Assembly (NCBI GenBank): GCA_035222895.1
Contig: JAVYIG010002538.1
Location: 177,494 to 241,493, forward strand
Direction of reading: 5' to 3'
Length of the DNA: 64,000 nt
From: Strongylocentrotus droebachiensis
Taxonomy: Eukaryota; Echinodermata; Echinoidea; Camarodonta; Strongylocentrotidae
The first letter of the stretch is position 1. Each line of letters starts with the position of its first letter. Positions 10,861 through 24,700 of the stretch are shown here, piece after piece. The notes beneath the pieces are model-generated. The model was given only the letters and a program-made list of their open reading frames with translations, ran no database searches and was not told where the DNA came from. The position numbers and the translations under genes were made by a program.

Positions 10861-11690
10861 GATAGCCTGTTATTATTAATGGATCTCTTGATCCTACTAC
10901 TCATCCTCTTGCTGCAAATAAATGTTACCTGACGAAATAGGCGGAGCCTGTTGAAATCAGAGAATAATTGTTTTCTTTATCATATCTATCACCTCAAGTA
11001 GTGATTCGCTGGATCGTAATGCTAATGGAAATGATAATACCTAAACCAGTTTCGGTAATGATGTACACGATTTCTAGGTAAACAATATAAAGGAAAGATG
11101 ATTAACGAAATATTTGTTTTCATATTTGAAAGTAAAAAGTAAAGGGAAAAAATAAACAGAAAGAGACAGAGAAAAAAATGATGAAGTGGTGTCCTGCCAT
11201 TACAAGTCAAGTACCTAAACAAACTATATAACCTGTGATTATAAACGAAAATTTGTATCACCTTTCTTGAGTATTGAAACTAATTAATTTCTCCCTCTTT
11301 TATGTAATAAGGCTAAGCAAAGCGCGCTTTTATATTGAATCGAAAACAATCTTTAATGGCTTGTTTAATGGACAAAACCAGTAAACTGATCTTTTATGAT
11401 ACTTTCTAAATTGTCTGGAAATATCTGCTAATTATTACATGTTGGATATAAGGGTGAGTCGTGGTAAAGATGAAAGATTTTTTGTGTGGAGCTTTCTCAT
11501 TACTTTTATATAATTATTGAAAGTATACCCTAGTTGAAATATCTCCTGCAAAGAGGATTGCTCGAAAAAATGTGCTCATAAACGAAATATAACAAGAAAA
11601 CGCTGAAGTGTCATAGTGGTACAAACTTTTGTTGTGTAGTCCCTTGTATCCATTTCCGTATGCAGTGCATGTGACCTTAATTTTGGTATT
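10861..11690. other. Upstream region of the intact receptor, no gene seen
   Basis: AT-rich sequence 5' of the minus-strand receptor. It should contain its promoter, but no specific element is clear. Confidence 0.45.
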
Positions 11691-11699
11691 TTCAAAACT

Positions 11700-11750
11700 T
11701 CACAGTACACACAAATTCATGTTCAAATTCAAATTCAAATTCAAGACACT
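11700..11750 (-). repeat. (AAATTC)n with LINE-like tail
   Basis: Three AAATTC-type units followed by AAGACACTTTCATTCACA, resembling the microsatellite-ended 3' tail of a minus-strand LINE (compare 478-530). Confidence 0.4.
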
Positions 11751-11895
11751 TTCATTCACAGTGTAGGCCTAAAGCCTTGACGAGTAGTTAACTTTACATT
11801 TACAGGTACATGCCACTTTCTATTATGCAAACACGTGTTATCATGACTCTAACCCAAGGCATGTCTTGATGATTATCAACTTCTTGCTTTACTTC

Positions 11896-12450
11896 AGGCA
11901 AATTAATTTTAAAGGTACTATGTCCCGTTTGCAGGCCAAAAAATGAAAAGGTTAATTTCCAACGGCATTTGAAAGATAAAATTAATTTAGAACTTCCCTC
12001 AAAACAAAAGGGCTTGAACATTTCTTTTTGTGGAAAAATAACGACCGTTAGTTGGCGATTCAAATTTAGCGATCGCGGTCGTTTAAATAAGTAGTTTGAT
12101 TTTCAGACCCTTGTGCTTAATGGTCGTCCGTTTTGTGCTGCGCAAAGATTCAATTAGTTTAATTCTGGCCATTACAAGAATTGGGTTATTGATGTAGACC
12201 ATGTAGCTTATGTATCCTTTACAGCTCATTGTATGTATGTTATTACCACGAAAAAAAGAAGTCAGTCAGCCACTCAAAAGTGTCTGACAGTGAAGTCTAA
12301 AAGGTAAACGGGTTTCCTTGCATTATTTGAATACTAGGACACAGCTTACGTTAAAATTTCACAGATAGGACGTACGTGATATATTCATAATTCCTACAAT
12401 GTTATACATATTTTGATGTTGGCTGCCAAAGGGATACACTACCTTTAAAA
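11896..12450. repeat. Segment X, copy 1 of 3
   Basis: About 550 bp that is clearly similar to 15112-15490 and 55872-56335. Shared landmarks are AACGGCATTTGA, CAAAACAAAAGGGCTT, ATAACGACCGTT, a GTGTCTGACAGTGAAGTCTA block and TTTGAATACTAGGACAC. In the other two copies the segment lies just upstream of peptidase exon 1. This copy has no exon 1 after it. Confidence 0.8.
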
Positions 12451-13021
12451 TAAAGCTATTATGAAATTAATTTATGTTATCTGGTGGTCTGGCATTTAGC
12501 AAAATCCCAGAGCCCATGACAGCTCATAACTTTGAGGGCGACAAATTTTAACCCAATAAAAAACATCTAATATCAGTATGTGCGTTGATAAAAAAAAAAA
12601 TCAAAAGATCAACCAATTCTTCGTTTCGAATGTACACCAGGATTCTGAACACTTATTTTTCTAGTCAATACACCCTTAATTCTTAATTTCGTCCAATAGC
12701 CTTTTATGTATTAATTGGATTATTGTAAAATATATTGCAGCTCAAGAATTGACATTACTTCGCAGTAAAGTAATGCATTGGTATTACATCACATTGGTAC
12801 TTGGTTAAAAAGATCATTAGCTAAACAAAAAAATTAAAGTAGATATACTTGCTTGCGTTACAAGAATAGATGACCATTTCAAAAGTATCGTGTAAAGTCG
12901 CTGTTGCCTGCCTGCAATGTTGGAGCTTCTTCAAACTGAACTTCTGTTTAATATGGAGTATAAGGTAAACATTGTCATCAAGAAGAAGCGATATATATAT
13001 ATATATAGAGCACATAAGGAA

Positions 13022-13022
13022 A

Positions 13023-13062
<40 letters not shown>
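13022..13062. repeat. (GA)n microsatellite
   Basis: About 40 bp of GA repeats ending in a short G-run. Confidence 0.9.
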
Positions 13063-13067
<5 letters not shown>

Positions 13068-14924
13068 ATTTGGGTCGTCTCAGTTCATGCTAGAAGGAGA
13101 GTAAAGTATAATGAATAATTTGTTTCCTTCATGGAAAAAATGGTAGGAATACCATGTTCTGTACATGGTTTTTGGTAGTGATCAGGAACAGATCATAAAT
13201 TTATGTCGTAATATGGAATAAAGTGTCTGAAATATGAGACTATGAAGACTTCATTGTCTATAACTGCACTACATAGGCCCTGTGTTGCAGCTCAACGTCA
13301 GCAAGAGACTTATCAGTAATTTAGGCTAAAGCTCAAAGCTTCATGGAATGTTGTGCAAGTGACAAAATAGAGTCTGTGCAGCGCAGACTAGCCGGTGTAC
13401 AATTTGTTTGTGTACAGCATAACAATAACATGCATGAGATATTGTAAATACATCCTACCTGTAGATTGGGTATGTGCATTGGATAATCATACATTCATTC
13501 TGCCACACATAAAAAACTAACATTATAATGAACTAGCTGTAACTTGATCATTGATTCAACACGGATGAACAAGTCGGACTATGAACTCCTTGGTATACCA
13601 AGTCTTCCAGTGCTTATATTCCTTCCTTATATACAATACATGATATGAGCAGCTATTGCTGTTCGACTTCCAATGTATTGTCGATATTCTTTAATGTATT
13701 GATTTATACATGTTTGAATATGTATAACATATTGGCATGCATAACATATTGAAAAGTTGAAAGGTTTGTTTTATTTCTTAACGGCCCCACCTGGGCAATG
13801 GACAAATTTCAGATAAATGGTACAAAGATATTTTTCAACTAAGACATTGAAGACAAAAATGAAAAAACACATAGGTGTATCTTACTGAAGAAAGGTTGTT
13901 TGGTAGCAAACAACACACGTAAATTGAAGGCAAGATTTCATCAACTGAACAACAATGAAAAAATAAGACGGAGGTAAAACTATCAACTCTATAATTGTAT
14001 AAAAGTGTAAACAACTATCAAATATAAAATATCTACATGAACATGAAAAAACTAAGGCTCTAATGCTTTCAGGAAAAAAAAATATTTTAGATATAATTTG
14101 CAGTTTTGCAGTTTACATCCTACATGTATTTGATTCCAAAGTGTGCATATGCAATGTACACATACACGGAAATACAGCACCTGTATCAATATAATTATTA
14201 CGTATTGCTTTTATAAGTTGGACAGATGTTAGAAGGCTAATATGGGTTCTATGATAACGCTACCGGTCTTAATACAACGAAGATAAACATACGGGTCTTA
14301 AATGATTAACAAAGTGTCTGCCATTACCAAAAGATAAAACGAAGAAAGCTATTGAATGCAATGAGTAAATAGTGATAAAATAACCTGCCTGTGTGTGAGA
14401 CATTACCTAGTTTTACCTGGAACATGAAAAACAACTCGGTATTATTTAGGTATGATGTGAACCTGAAGTAACACCATGAACATACATAAATAAATTAATT
14501 TGACTGCGAAACTTTACCCACTGATTACTGAATTATCTTATTCCCACAGGCTTAATGCATGTACTACCAGGATCCCGTAGGCAACGGATTATTGCACAAT
14601 TTAAGAGACTACATTAGTAATGATAACTGTAAACTAGGATTTGGAGGTAGAACAATTAACACACCAAAAAGGTTCAAAGGCAGATAACCCCACCCTTCTT
14701 TCTTTTTTTGCGCCCATTCTCTTTATTTTGTAATAACTTTTGCGAAATAAAATTTGATACTGTTTTCCTCCGCATGCTTCATTTTATTGTTATAGTTATA
14801 TATTCTTTTTAAATTTACCTTTGTAAAGGACCACATTGACACCCAATGTGTGTAATGAATGAGCCATGCTTTTAAGATATATAAGTATATAAATAATGAA
14901 TAAATGAATAAAAAAGATATATCT

Positions 14925-15075
14925 CCCTTTTCAAATCTGATAAATATCTCCTTTTACTTTGACAACTGACCCCTTTCCTTTCTAATGAGTGCCCTCCTGT
15001 TCTTAATACATGTATAAGTGTCCGTTTCCTTGCTAGTAAGTACCCCTTTACATTTTTCATTAATGCACCCTTTTC
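14925..15075. repeat. Degenerate 'CCCCTTTTCCTTT..AATAAGTG' minisatellite, copy A
   Basis: Roughly 25-bp units of the type TGCCC-CTTTTC-CTTT-AATAAG. The same kind of array is present at 55258-55400 and 50027-50240. Confidence 0.55.
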
Positions 15076-15111
15076 ACCGTAAATTCATGCACTATACGCA
15101 GACGGCTGACA

Positions 15112-15490
15112 CTATACCTTTAAAGGAACTATGTCACAGTTGCAGGCCAAAAAATAAAAGGGGTAAATTCCAACGGCATTTGAGAGACAATACTAATTTA
15201 GAACTTCTTTCAAAACAAAAGGGCTTCAGTAAAATGTCTTTTTGTTGGAATATAACGACCGTTCTTTGTCAAATGGAATAAAGCTACCAATGAAAATAGA
15301 AGCAAGTCAGTCACTCAAAGTGTCTGATAGTGAAGTCTAGAAAGTAAACGGGTTTCCTTGCATAATTTGAATACTAGGACACTGCTAACGTTTACATTTC
15401 ACAGATATGGCATACGTGACATATTTATAATTCCTGCGAGGTTGTACAGGATTTGATGTTGGCTGCTAAAGGGTTACACTAACTTTAATA
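15112..15490. repeat. Segment X, copy 2 of 3
   Basis: Similar to 11896-12450 and 55872-56335. It lies directly upstream of peptidase exon 1. Confidence 0.8.
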
Positions 15491-15499
15491 CCTATGTAG

Positions 15500-15698
15500 T
15501 AAGAGTTCAACTCAGTCAGTCGGGGTAGACACGAATCACGATTAAGCGGATTGGCCGATTGACCTAGTCAGAAGGCTAACAAGCCACCAACTCGTTTCGT
15601 AAGCGCGCAAGGTGCAAAATCCAATAATAGACAACGGATTCGGGATTGCTCGTCTGTTGTCACTATTGGATCCTCCCTCTCGAAGTCCAGTAACAAAA
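15500..15698 (+). promoter_or_regulatory. XPNPEP2: Promoter-proximal region and 5' UTR of peptidase gene 1
   Basis: About 200 bp before the start codon are strongly conserved with 56340-56525 in front of the second exon 1. Shared words include GTAGACACGAATCACGATT, GGCTAACAAGCCACCAACTCG, GTTTCGTAAGCGCGCAAGG and GACAACGGATTCGGGATTGC. The transcription start is unknown. No canonical TATA box is evident, and CCAATAATAGAC at 15621 is a possible CCAAT element. Confidence 0.5.
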
Positions 15699-15735
15699 AT
15701 GAAGTCGCTACTCTTATCCATATGCTGTATTCTGG
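15699..15735 (+). CDS. XPNPEP2: XPNPEP2 exon 1 (signal peptide start)
   Basis: Encodes [12 protein letters not shown] plus the first base of the next codon (37 coding nt, ends in phase 1). Donor GTAAG. This Met is followed at once by the hydrophobic core, and the identical peptide is encoded by the duplicate at 56526. Confidence 0.85.
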
Positions 15736-18700
15736 GTAAGTTTTCATGATACGTTTTATTCAGAGATGTTGCGTTTAGGACAGTAATTTCCGACCATGTA
15801 TGCAGTGTGATATAGTCTCAAAGAGGAACAATTCAAAATCGTTGAGATTTGTTTATAAATATTAAACATATAATATTTCACTGCATGGGCTTCGACAGCT
15901 CGCGACTAATTGGAGCCACACAATTGTGAAAATATATACGAATATATTTCATACATATATATCTACAAACTACAAAATATATATATTTATCCTTTCAAGG
16001 CAAAAAATAGAGAAAAGATTGTGTTCTTTATAGAGAGGTTTTTCCTTCTATTATGTGAGTACTGTAGCAGGTTTGACGGTGGTGCTTCGTCAAGTGTTCT
16101 TACTACTTCCCGATACCAATGAATATCTCTCTACCCTACGAACGGCGTGAACCAAAAAAAATGGTTAAGCTGACGTTCAGAGTTCAGACAAAAGAATTAT
16201 GATCCTTCCTGCAAAGCTCAAACATTTTCGTTCATGCGTGTTCAAGTTTATATGCTGGATTCTGTTGTTGTTGTGAAGCTTGTGCGCTTCAGAGCTTCAG
16301 AGAAGAGAGCAACATGACGAATCACGACGGATATGGATAAGTCATTATAAAGGGCGGGAAATTTTGAGGGGCACTTGATTAGCAGCTCTACGTGCCAGGA
16401 TTTATCAACGCCTATAATGATTTCCTGAAGAACACGACAACGTTGTTTCACTGTATGCGTTATGAGAAAACATACTTACTATAATATTATTATCGTACCA
16501 GTAATGGCATCAACTTACATTTTTTTTGCTCGTAATCACACAATAATAACGTAATATATCTATATAGCGCATTTCCAAAATACATGTTCAATAGACCTGC
16601 TTTAACTTATTCAAAAGTTATGCATACTTTTTAAACAAACGTTGTTCTTGACCACCTGAAGCTTGCCCGTTTCTTGCCCGATATATCAACAAGGAATACA
16701 GAGGGGATTCCAAGTATGATAGTTCATTCATTAATAACAGCTTAATGGAATTACTTAGCGCTTTATATCAACAATGTAAGTAACAGAATTGATACATTCT
16801 GAGAGTTTTTTCAAAGGTTTTGCGAGATTTCTGTGTACGGAGAATTATGGATAGTGTATTCCCCCTTGCATTATTAAATTTGTTGGATTAAATGTTGATA
16901 TTTTGTCCACGTTCTTGTAACCCAATCATCATGGACCTACGGAGTTTTTAGCTCTCCTTTCCAGCGAATGTCAAAGGTTATAACCTTCCACCTCATAGTC
17001 GCTAAAAGCAAATTGTTTGCAATGGAATACGGACATGACTTTTTACATATTCTTGAAACCACAATACTAAGTACAAATTTTTCCTCACTGTCGATTCCCT
17101 AGGCTTTAAACTTTTAGTCCCTATGAGCTCATAGTTCATGACGTTACTATGGTCATACATCTTCATGAAATTTATTCAAGGCCAAAACAAGAAAAGGATG
17201 GGGGTAATGGGGTGCCTGGGACTCCCATAGTGTCTGGTCAGATCAAATATCATCGACAGAAAGGTTTCACATTTCCTGTTAGTATATGCATATTGTTTTC
17301 CAAACCTAGAAATTGAGCTATAATGTTATGCAGATGATTTGAAATTATGAGTGCCCGAACTACCCCACACCTAGCAGACATTCACGAGCACGTTGAGGTT
17401 ACGTCCCGGATATTGTGAAGTACTATAGACTTGTATAATTGAGTGAAACCGAGAATATGAACTGACGTAGACATGGTGGAATACTAGTTTACATGGCTCT
17501 TTGTCTGACCAAAGCTCTGCTGGGAATATCAGCTTGATACAGTTATCAAATCACTAAATCTTAGATGTGGTTGTTAACGTATGAGACGACATGGGTTGGG
17601 CTTGCCGTTACAATACATTATTTTAAAACAGGATTTAATTCATTTATTACAGATTTTCACTTGATATATTGATATTCGAATATACAATACAATTCATTTC
17701 AATTCATTTCAAATCAAATGTAGTGGTCCAAAAAGAAATTCGTTGCGTTTACATGCGTTATACACAGAGTTCTCTTAACCCCCCCCCCCCCCCCCCAATC
17801 TCTCTCTCTCTCGCTCGCTCTTACTAATAGGTACAAATATCTTTCATAATACATTTGGTCACAAGACGTTTTTATTAAATATACGTCACTTCCTCTTTTG
17901 CATAAGCTTCGTAAATTAAACTGTTTCATGTTTATTATCGTGTCCTATGTTTACCCACACTTGAAAAGGTAGGAGTAAAGGAGTCCTAACTAATCTGCTC
18001 AAGATAATTCATCTTCTTTCATTAAAGGAGATAAGGGGTCATTAAGCTTATTTGCGAGTATTCCCATGATTGGAATAACCTTTGAGAGAATTTAAGTAAT
18101 AAAGTAAGCAAAAGTTCATAATTCCCTACTAGATGCAATAAACCCATGAGTTAAAGTTTCTTGATAAGATATTGAGTCAGATATAATATATTACAAAATA
18201 ATATGACGATTGCAGTCGTAACTAAGATAACTATAACGATTTCCCATCTTTACATAATTCGTCTATCAAATCTAGACATATGTCACTTTAAGCCCACACA
18301 GCCTCAAAAATTATTTAAAAGTACAACACTAACACTGAGCTAACTTTTTTTCTTCTAGTTTGCTACTATTTTGGACTTATTTCCAGATAGGCATTCATAA
18401 ACGCTAGCAAACGTCTCAGAACGTACATGTACTTTTTTATGAATAAAGTATTTCCTTGTGCTTATTGTTCTTAACATTTCATGACTATATATAACATTAA
18501 ATTATTTTGCATTATTTATATTTTGAAGTCGGGTGTTTGTTATCGCTGTAGTGTAGCAATCAGAAAAATGTTCAGGCGTTTATATATATATCTTTTTTGT
18601 CTTTGTTTATCTATCGCTAATTCCCAATTACAAATAATATGATAAATATACAGTAATTCACTTTAGATTTCATAGAATATTGCACTTCGACCATTTTTTC

Positions 18701-21700
18701 ATGTCTCCTTTTATTTTTTACTGAACATCCTCCCTGGCTGTTTTTAACATTCAAAAGATGTTATATAGATTTCCATCAGGCCAGGAAGTGAACTTTTTTC
18801 CTGTCGTTTTCTCTCCCATGGAAAATATGCATGACTTATTATACACTGGATTTAAATCTTTGTAGAGTATAACTGCTAACAATTCCTAATTTGGAGGAAT
18901 GATTCCGATTTTATTGACCTGCAAATTAATGCAAACCCTACTTTTGGTCCTTTTTCTGATAACTTCTGTGCAGAAAATTATACCATGTAGGCTTTGTTTT
19001 TAATTTTGCTTTCCGAGATTTCTAATCTCCACTGTAAAAGGCTGGTGGTATTTGTAAGAAATGTCGGAACAGGATGGAGGGGGGCAGTCCTAGAAGAATA
19101 GTCTCTGAGGTGGGGGTATGGGGTGAGGGGGTTTTTGCATTCACTTTCTATATTGGGCCTCGCACTCGCTACATTTTTTCTTCCGGGGGGGGGGGGGAGG
19201 CTTGACTCCCCTTAAGCTCCCTCTAATTGCTACTGGCAGATGGAATGGGGGCAAGGGGAGTGAGACAATTCACGGTCCACTTTGTCAGGCAGTTGTCCAT
19301 TTATATTACTCATACCTCGCGATGCTGACAGGTAGGCTCTTAAACGCTGTGAATCATTAAACACTTTGGCCATGGTTGCCATGAAGGCGCGTAAGTCGGC
19401 CGGAAATGTAGCAAACAGTGAACAGGTAAAAACAAAGAAAGAGGTGCCAGTGTTTACTCTAGATTAAAGAGAGAAGGTTAAGTTATGGTATTCTTAAAGG
19501 TAAAAAGTTATCGTGTGCTCTCTTTCCTTATTTCAATGTCTTTTAGAAGTCTTTAAATATCATAGCAGAACTGTCTCTTGACTGAATTTTGCTCTCACTA
19601 GAATATGATAAGAAACAGCATGAAATCTTGGAACAAATGTTCATGTCACATGTGTGTCTAGTCCCAAACACCCATTTCTGTTTATTTCTGTTTGCTCTGC
19701 AATTTTTAATCAACTTCTTTTCATTTGGTTGATTCCGAATTCTTGTAGTATAAAACAACCATTATGAACCATGCAATCAAACTTTCCCAATGTTTCCAGA
19801 CACTTTGACAATCTTATCTTTAAAAATGCAGAGCGAGATATATATAATTATTTTGATCCTTATGAAAGAAATAAAGAAACAAAGAGAAAGAGAGAAAGAG
19901 AGAAAGAGAGAGAAAAACCAGAAAGGTATATCATACACGTTTCATATAAAAGTAAATATTTGAAGAGAAATGTAAACATGGTCAAATGGTAAAGAGATGA
20001 AAATGATGAAAGAATATAATACGATAAAGAAATGAGAGATATATAGAGATGTACAGACAGACAGGCGACAAAGTTACAAATAAACAGGCAAAGTCAATCA
20101 TAAAGAGAGAAGCTTAGGAAATAATAACGATTACTAAAGAGGAAGGAATATGGAGATACAGACAGACAGACGACATAAAATTATTTCTTCAAGAAGTTAA
20201 CCCAGATAAAAAGACAGGTGGAAAGAAAATCATTCATATTAACAAACATGCAGGTAAACTATATCAATGCAGGCAAATTACAAAACAGACGACAGATACA
20301 TGTTCACAAATACGTATGCATGCGAGGAATATAGTCATGTCTATACGGTCATTGAAAATTGTAATTCCCTGGTGCAAGTAGCACACATACAAAAAGATAC
20401 ATTGGGGGAGCTTTTTGTTGTTTCGAACTTGCCGAAAACAATAATGTCATTAACGCAACACCCCTGTAATCCCATCGGAAGGGCTCTTCCATTTAAGCGT
20501 ATAAAGTTGTTTCCATGGCTCTTGCCCTTCAATCGGTTTCCGCGATTGATTTAAAAGACGTTGAAAAACAAATAGATCACCTCTCCTGATAATTCGACCC
20601 GCTTGTATTTTTACACTCTGATATGTATAATCCAATTTCAATACTAGATATAATTTATCTCGTCAAAAATCCAGACAATGAATGCAAATATTGGCTGGAA
20701 GTGGAAAGTCATACTCAATACTCCTCTTTTCCAGTTGGAGAGAGAAACAAATAAAATGTAAAAATGGAACTTTGACTATGAGTATAAATCAAATTAAACG
20801 GTTCTTCATGGTAATGTAAACCAGCTCCAGTATAATAATATTAGGATTTTCGGCTTTAGAATTCCAGAGAGAGAGAGGGGGAGGGAGAGTGAGGGGGGGG
20901 GGGGGGTGAAATCATATAGATTGCATATATACATATATTAAAATGATACAACAAATACAAAAATAATTATATAACTGTCCGTAATACGATAAACTTACTT
21001 TCTACATTATTTCACTTCCTTTAACTGTCATGAACTGAATGGCGATGACAGAAACGTAATCGTAGTTTTTAGAGGCCATTTGGAATAAATATTACAGACT
21101 GCAGTGTCCATTCTTTTGACCAATTGACCCCTTTTTTGTCCAGTGTCCAGTTCATTTAACTTCCTGTAACAATCATGAACTTCATGCTTATGTCACTGAA
21201 CCTGTATTAGAGGCCACAATGTCCATAAAGGGAGAAATAATATGAATCTATGTCAAGCTGATTTAAAAAGAAACACCAACTGACCTCTGTTTTGTCCATT
21301 TTGTAATCAATATTATTGAACCTATTTAGAGGCCAGAAAATCCTTAAATAGAGAAACAGATGCAACTTCTTGTAAAGCTTATTTAATAAATCGATACACA
21401 CCTGCCTGTGTCCTTAAACTTCCTAACGTCGCGGTGATGGAAGAAAAGTTATTGAACTTTTTAGAGGCTGAAACATCGATAACGGGGCATAATGAAGAAG
21501 AAAAAAAGAACGTTATTTAATATTTCGGCCAAAAGACTTCTGCCTTGTTCCTTTAATAACTTCGATTATCTGTCACGAACTTTATGGTGATGAAAGATAC
21601 GTTATTGAACCTTTTCGAGGCAACAAGAAACGTTATTGAACCTTTTCGTGGCCAAGTTACTCGTACCACACGAATGACCCTATCGTATCGCTTAGCTAAT

Positions 21701-24700
21701 TTAATCTAGTGATCTGTAACCATAAATGTCTAACAGTATCTCGGGGTATCTGAGGAGCCCTTGATTACATTTTTCCCGAAAAATCTGAAAGAGGAACAAA
21801 AGGGGGGATTTTGAAGAAGGGAAAATTGATCAAACTTCTCGGTTTTGTTCACCTTAATAACGAGCTTTAATACCGGACAAGCAAAAACATGAACGAACAA
21901 ACTAACTAACTAACTAACTAACTGATGACCACCTAACTAACTAACTAACTAACTGACCACCTAACTACCTAACCAACTAACCAACCAGCCAACAAACTAC
22001 CTACCTACCTAACTACCTAACTGTAAGCTTACTTGCTTACTATAAACGTACAGTAACGCACGAATGCACACACAAACATTTAGCAAAGACAAAAACCAGG
22101 TGACCCTTTTTAGGAGGAGGGCGTTCTGTATCAATTTGAATGATTTAAAGATGGTAACCCCCCCCCCCCCCCCCGCCCTTGAAAAAATCCTGCGTACGCT
22201 ACTGATTATTTGTAATCACATACTGTCATGCGGTTAACCAATCAACAACGTGACATTTCTATGCAATTAGTATTATTAATATGTTTACTTTTTTGTATCA
22301 TTGCACATTGGTTCTGATCAGTAGTTATGTTTCACTGACGTAATCAGACGTGATCCTTGTTGTTCCACAAACATGATAATATGAACCGCAAACTTTGAAG
22401 GTCACAAACAATCATGCCATTAACTATCCGAGGAAACATATATATTATCAATACCCTATCGCCTGAAAAAAGGCACACATCAACATGACAAATGTATTAA
22501 AATTCGTATAATTCCAACAAAGTTTGTTCAGAGAAATAATTAATAAACACGACAAAATCGTAAGCCTAGATATACGACAGATTTACAATCTTTCATATTT
22601 TCCGCAGACGTCAACTCAGCAAGAAGTATGGTATCACTGTCTTGTTTGCATGCGTAGATAGATTGGGTGATACAAATGTTAAGCATGGTTATCAAGATTC
22701 TAACAAATATAAATATGTGCCAAGTATTGAAGTACAAGTGGACTACAAACATCATTAGATAAAACGACATTTCATGAGTTTTAGATAGGTATACTTGATG
22801 TTATTAAACAGCAAAGATCAACTACTAACTTTGCTTGATGGTGCAGGTTGTGCCAAGAAAGCGCTTGAAACATCTCTAATTAATGTCAAAACATTGGACA
22901 TAATCAAAGGTAACTTGAGCTATGTCATTATGGTCTTGTAATCTTTCATTAATTTGTTGTCCACTATACACAAGACGGCGCTGTGTCGTGTCATGTTTAA
23001 CAGCCTGTAATACACTTCTGTAGATTTCATATTTTACAAAATATCATCAGAAAGAGGGTTTGTGTCCCATTTTTAATTCTATGATAGATCAATCGGTGGA
23101 AAGATCGCGTATTCGTGTGTAAATACAATTCGATAGAACAATGCACTCCTATAAATACACTTAAGTTGTGTTGTTGAACTGTGCGGAAGGGTATCAACAA
23201 GTTTAGATAGGAACACCCTTCCCCGACTAATCATCCATGTTAAATTGATAACAGGTGAAGACGTGTCGATACGTTTTCCGGGGGGGGGGGGAGGGGAGTT
23301 AAGACAACGCATTAATAGATGGCTTACGCTCGTAGCATGCGAATAATTTTTCGGAGGGGCGGGGGGGGGGGGGAGGTGTAAAGATCGTAAACCCGCCCAC
23401 CGTTTGGCTGCTATCATGCGGTGGCTGATCTGGATTTCATAATATTTATTTATAACATTGACACAACTTTTTCTATAGGCCTAAAAGGACTAGGCGTGAT
23501 GGCATTATTGGCATAGTGGTAGACAAATTCCCTCGTAACTGGGAAATTTGGGGGCCGAAGTCAATGGTGTGAAGGACATTTTTCCTCAATTTACAAGCCC
23601 TTCACATATTGTAGGCTTTGAGTTTGTGGGTCTCTCGGTTGATGTGCATGTGAAGCCTTGTACTCATTTATTGTGCAAAGGGGTTTTGCTTGTTTTTCAG
23701 GATTTTACATAAACACAAACAATACTCATTTTTCGAACACCAACACCGAAGCTCTAACCATGTATCTTATTAGAAAGTAATGTGTAAAGTAGCATTTTGT
23801 TTATTCTTATGATCCCAACAATTCTTAATATACTCAATATATAAAATGAAAATTAAAAGGAATTTTCGTTTCGGTCCCTCATTTGATATATTTTGATGTT
23901 TAGAATGCTTGCTTCATGGTCCAACAGTGGCCACCTTATTCATATTGTGTGGAGGGGCAATGTGGGAGTTGATATACCTCGAATGTTTGTCTTAAATGTG
24001 ACACCTTCAAAGCAAGAGGTAAATTCTAGAGTCCATGACACTAGTACTCACGCAACGCTTTCAACTCATGTTTTTATTTGTGAAATGACGCAATGGCACA
24101 TGACAATGACTGAAGTGTAATATACTGTAGCCATTCAAACACGCTATACAGGGTAATCTTTTATCTCATATTACATGAATATGACATGTACAACACCGCC
24201 TGAGGTAATTCGTGACAATTCGTGAACGTGCTTTAATACTGAAAAGAGAACTTATATATTTGGCGACAGGCACGACTTGTCTGGTGTTTTGTTTCAGTGT
24301 TGACTAAAAGGGGCGGATACCATATATACAGGATTCTTTACTGTTTATTTTAGGCGACCTCTAAAGATTTCAAATGAGATAGGATAACGCGCACTGATAT
24401 CATTGCAAGAGTATTCAGGGTATATCCTTGCACCCTGTTCTATTTTACGGTGTTTTAATTCCCATAATAACTAATATCATTCCCTCAGGCGGTGTTCGAG
24501 CAAAGAGTTCCGTTGTACGATTATTATTGTACTTATTTGTTATGAATTTACACGTAAAACGTACATTTTCGATTCTTACTCTGTAAACAAATTGTCTATT
24601 TAGCCTGGCTGCGATGAAAGTTTACATAATATTTAAAGACCATATTGAAATATTTGAAGATATTTCACACGATAGTTTTACTATAATAATCTAGCTATTT

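Larger units (their letters stand above)
12640..19085 (+). repeat. Tandem duplication block, copy A (upstream of peptidase gene 1)
   Basis: Collinear with 53387-64000. Matching landmarks include AGGATTCTGAACA (12639/53387), CAAAGCTTCATGGAAT (13335/53635), GGATCCCGTAGGCAACGGATTATTGCA (14570/54887), exon 1 (15699/56526), CATGGTGGAAT (17471/57780), GCGTTTACATGCGTTATACA (17744/63133) and CAGGAAGTGAACTTTTTTCC (18782/63695). The copies are diverged by substitutions, small indels and several transposon-sized gaps. The block contains the promoter region, exon 1 and the start of intron 1. Confidence 0.9.
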
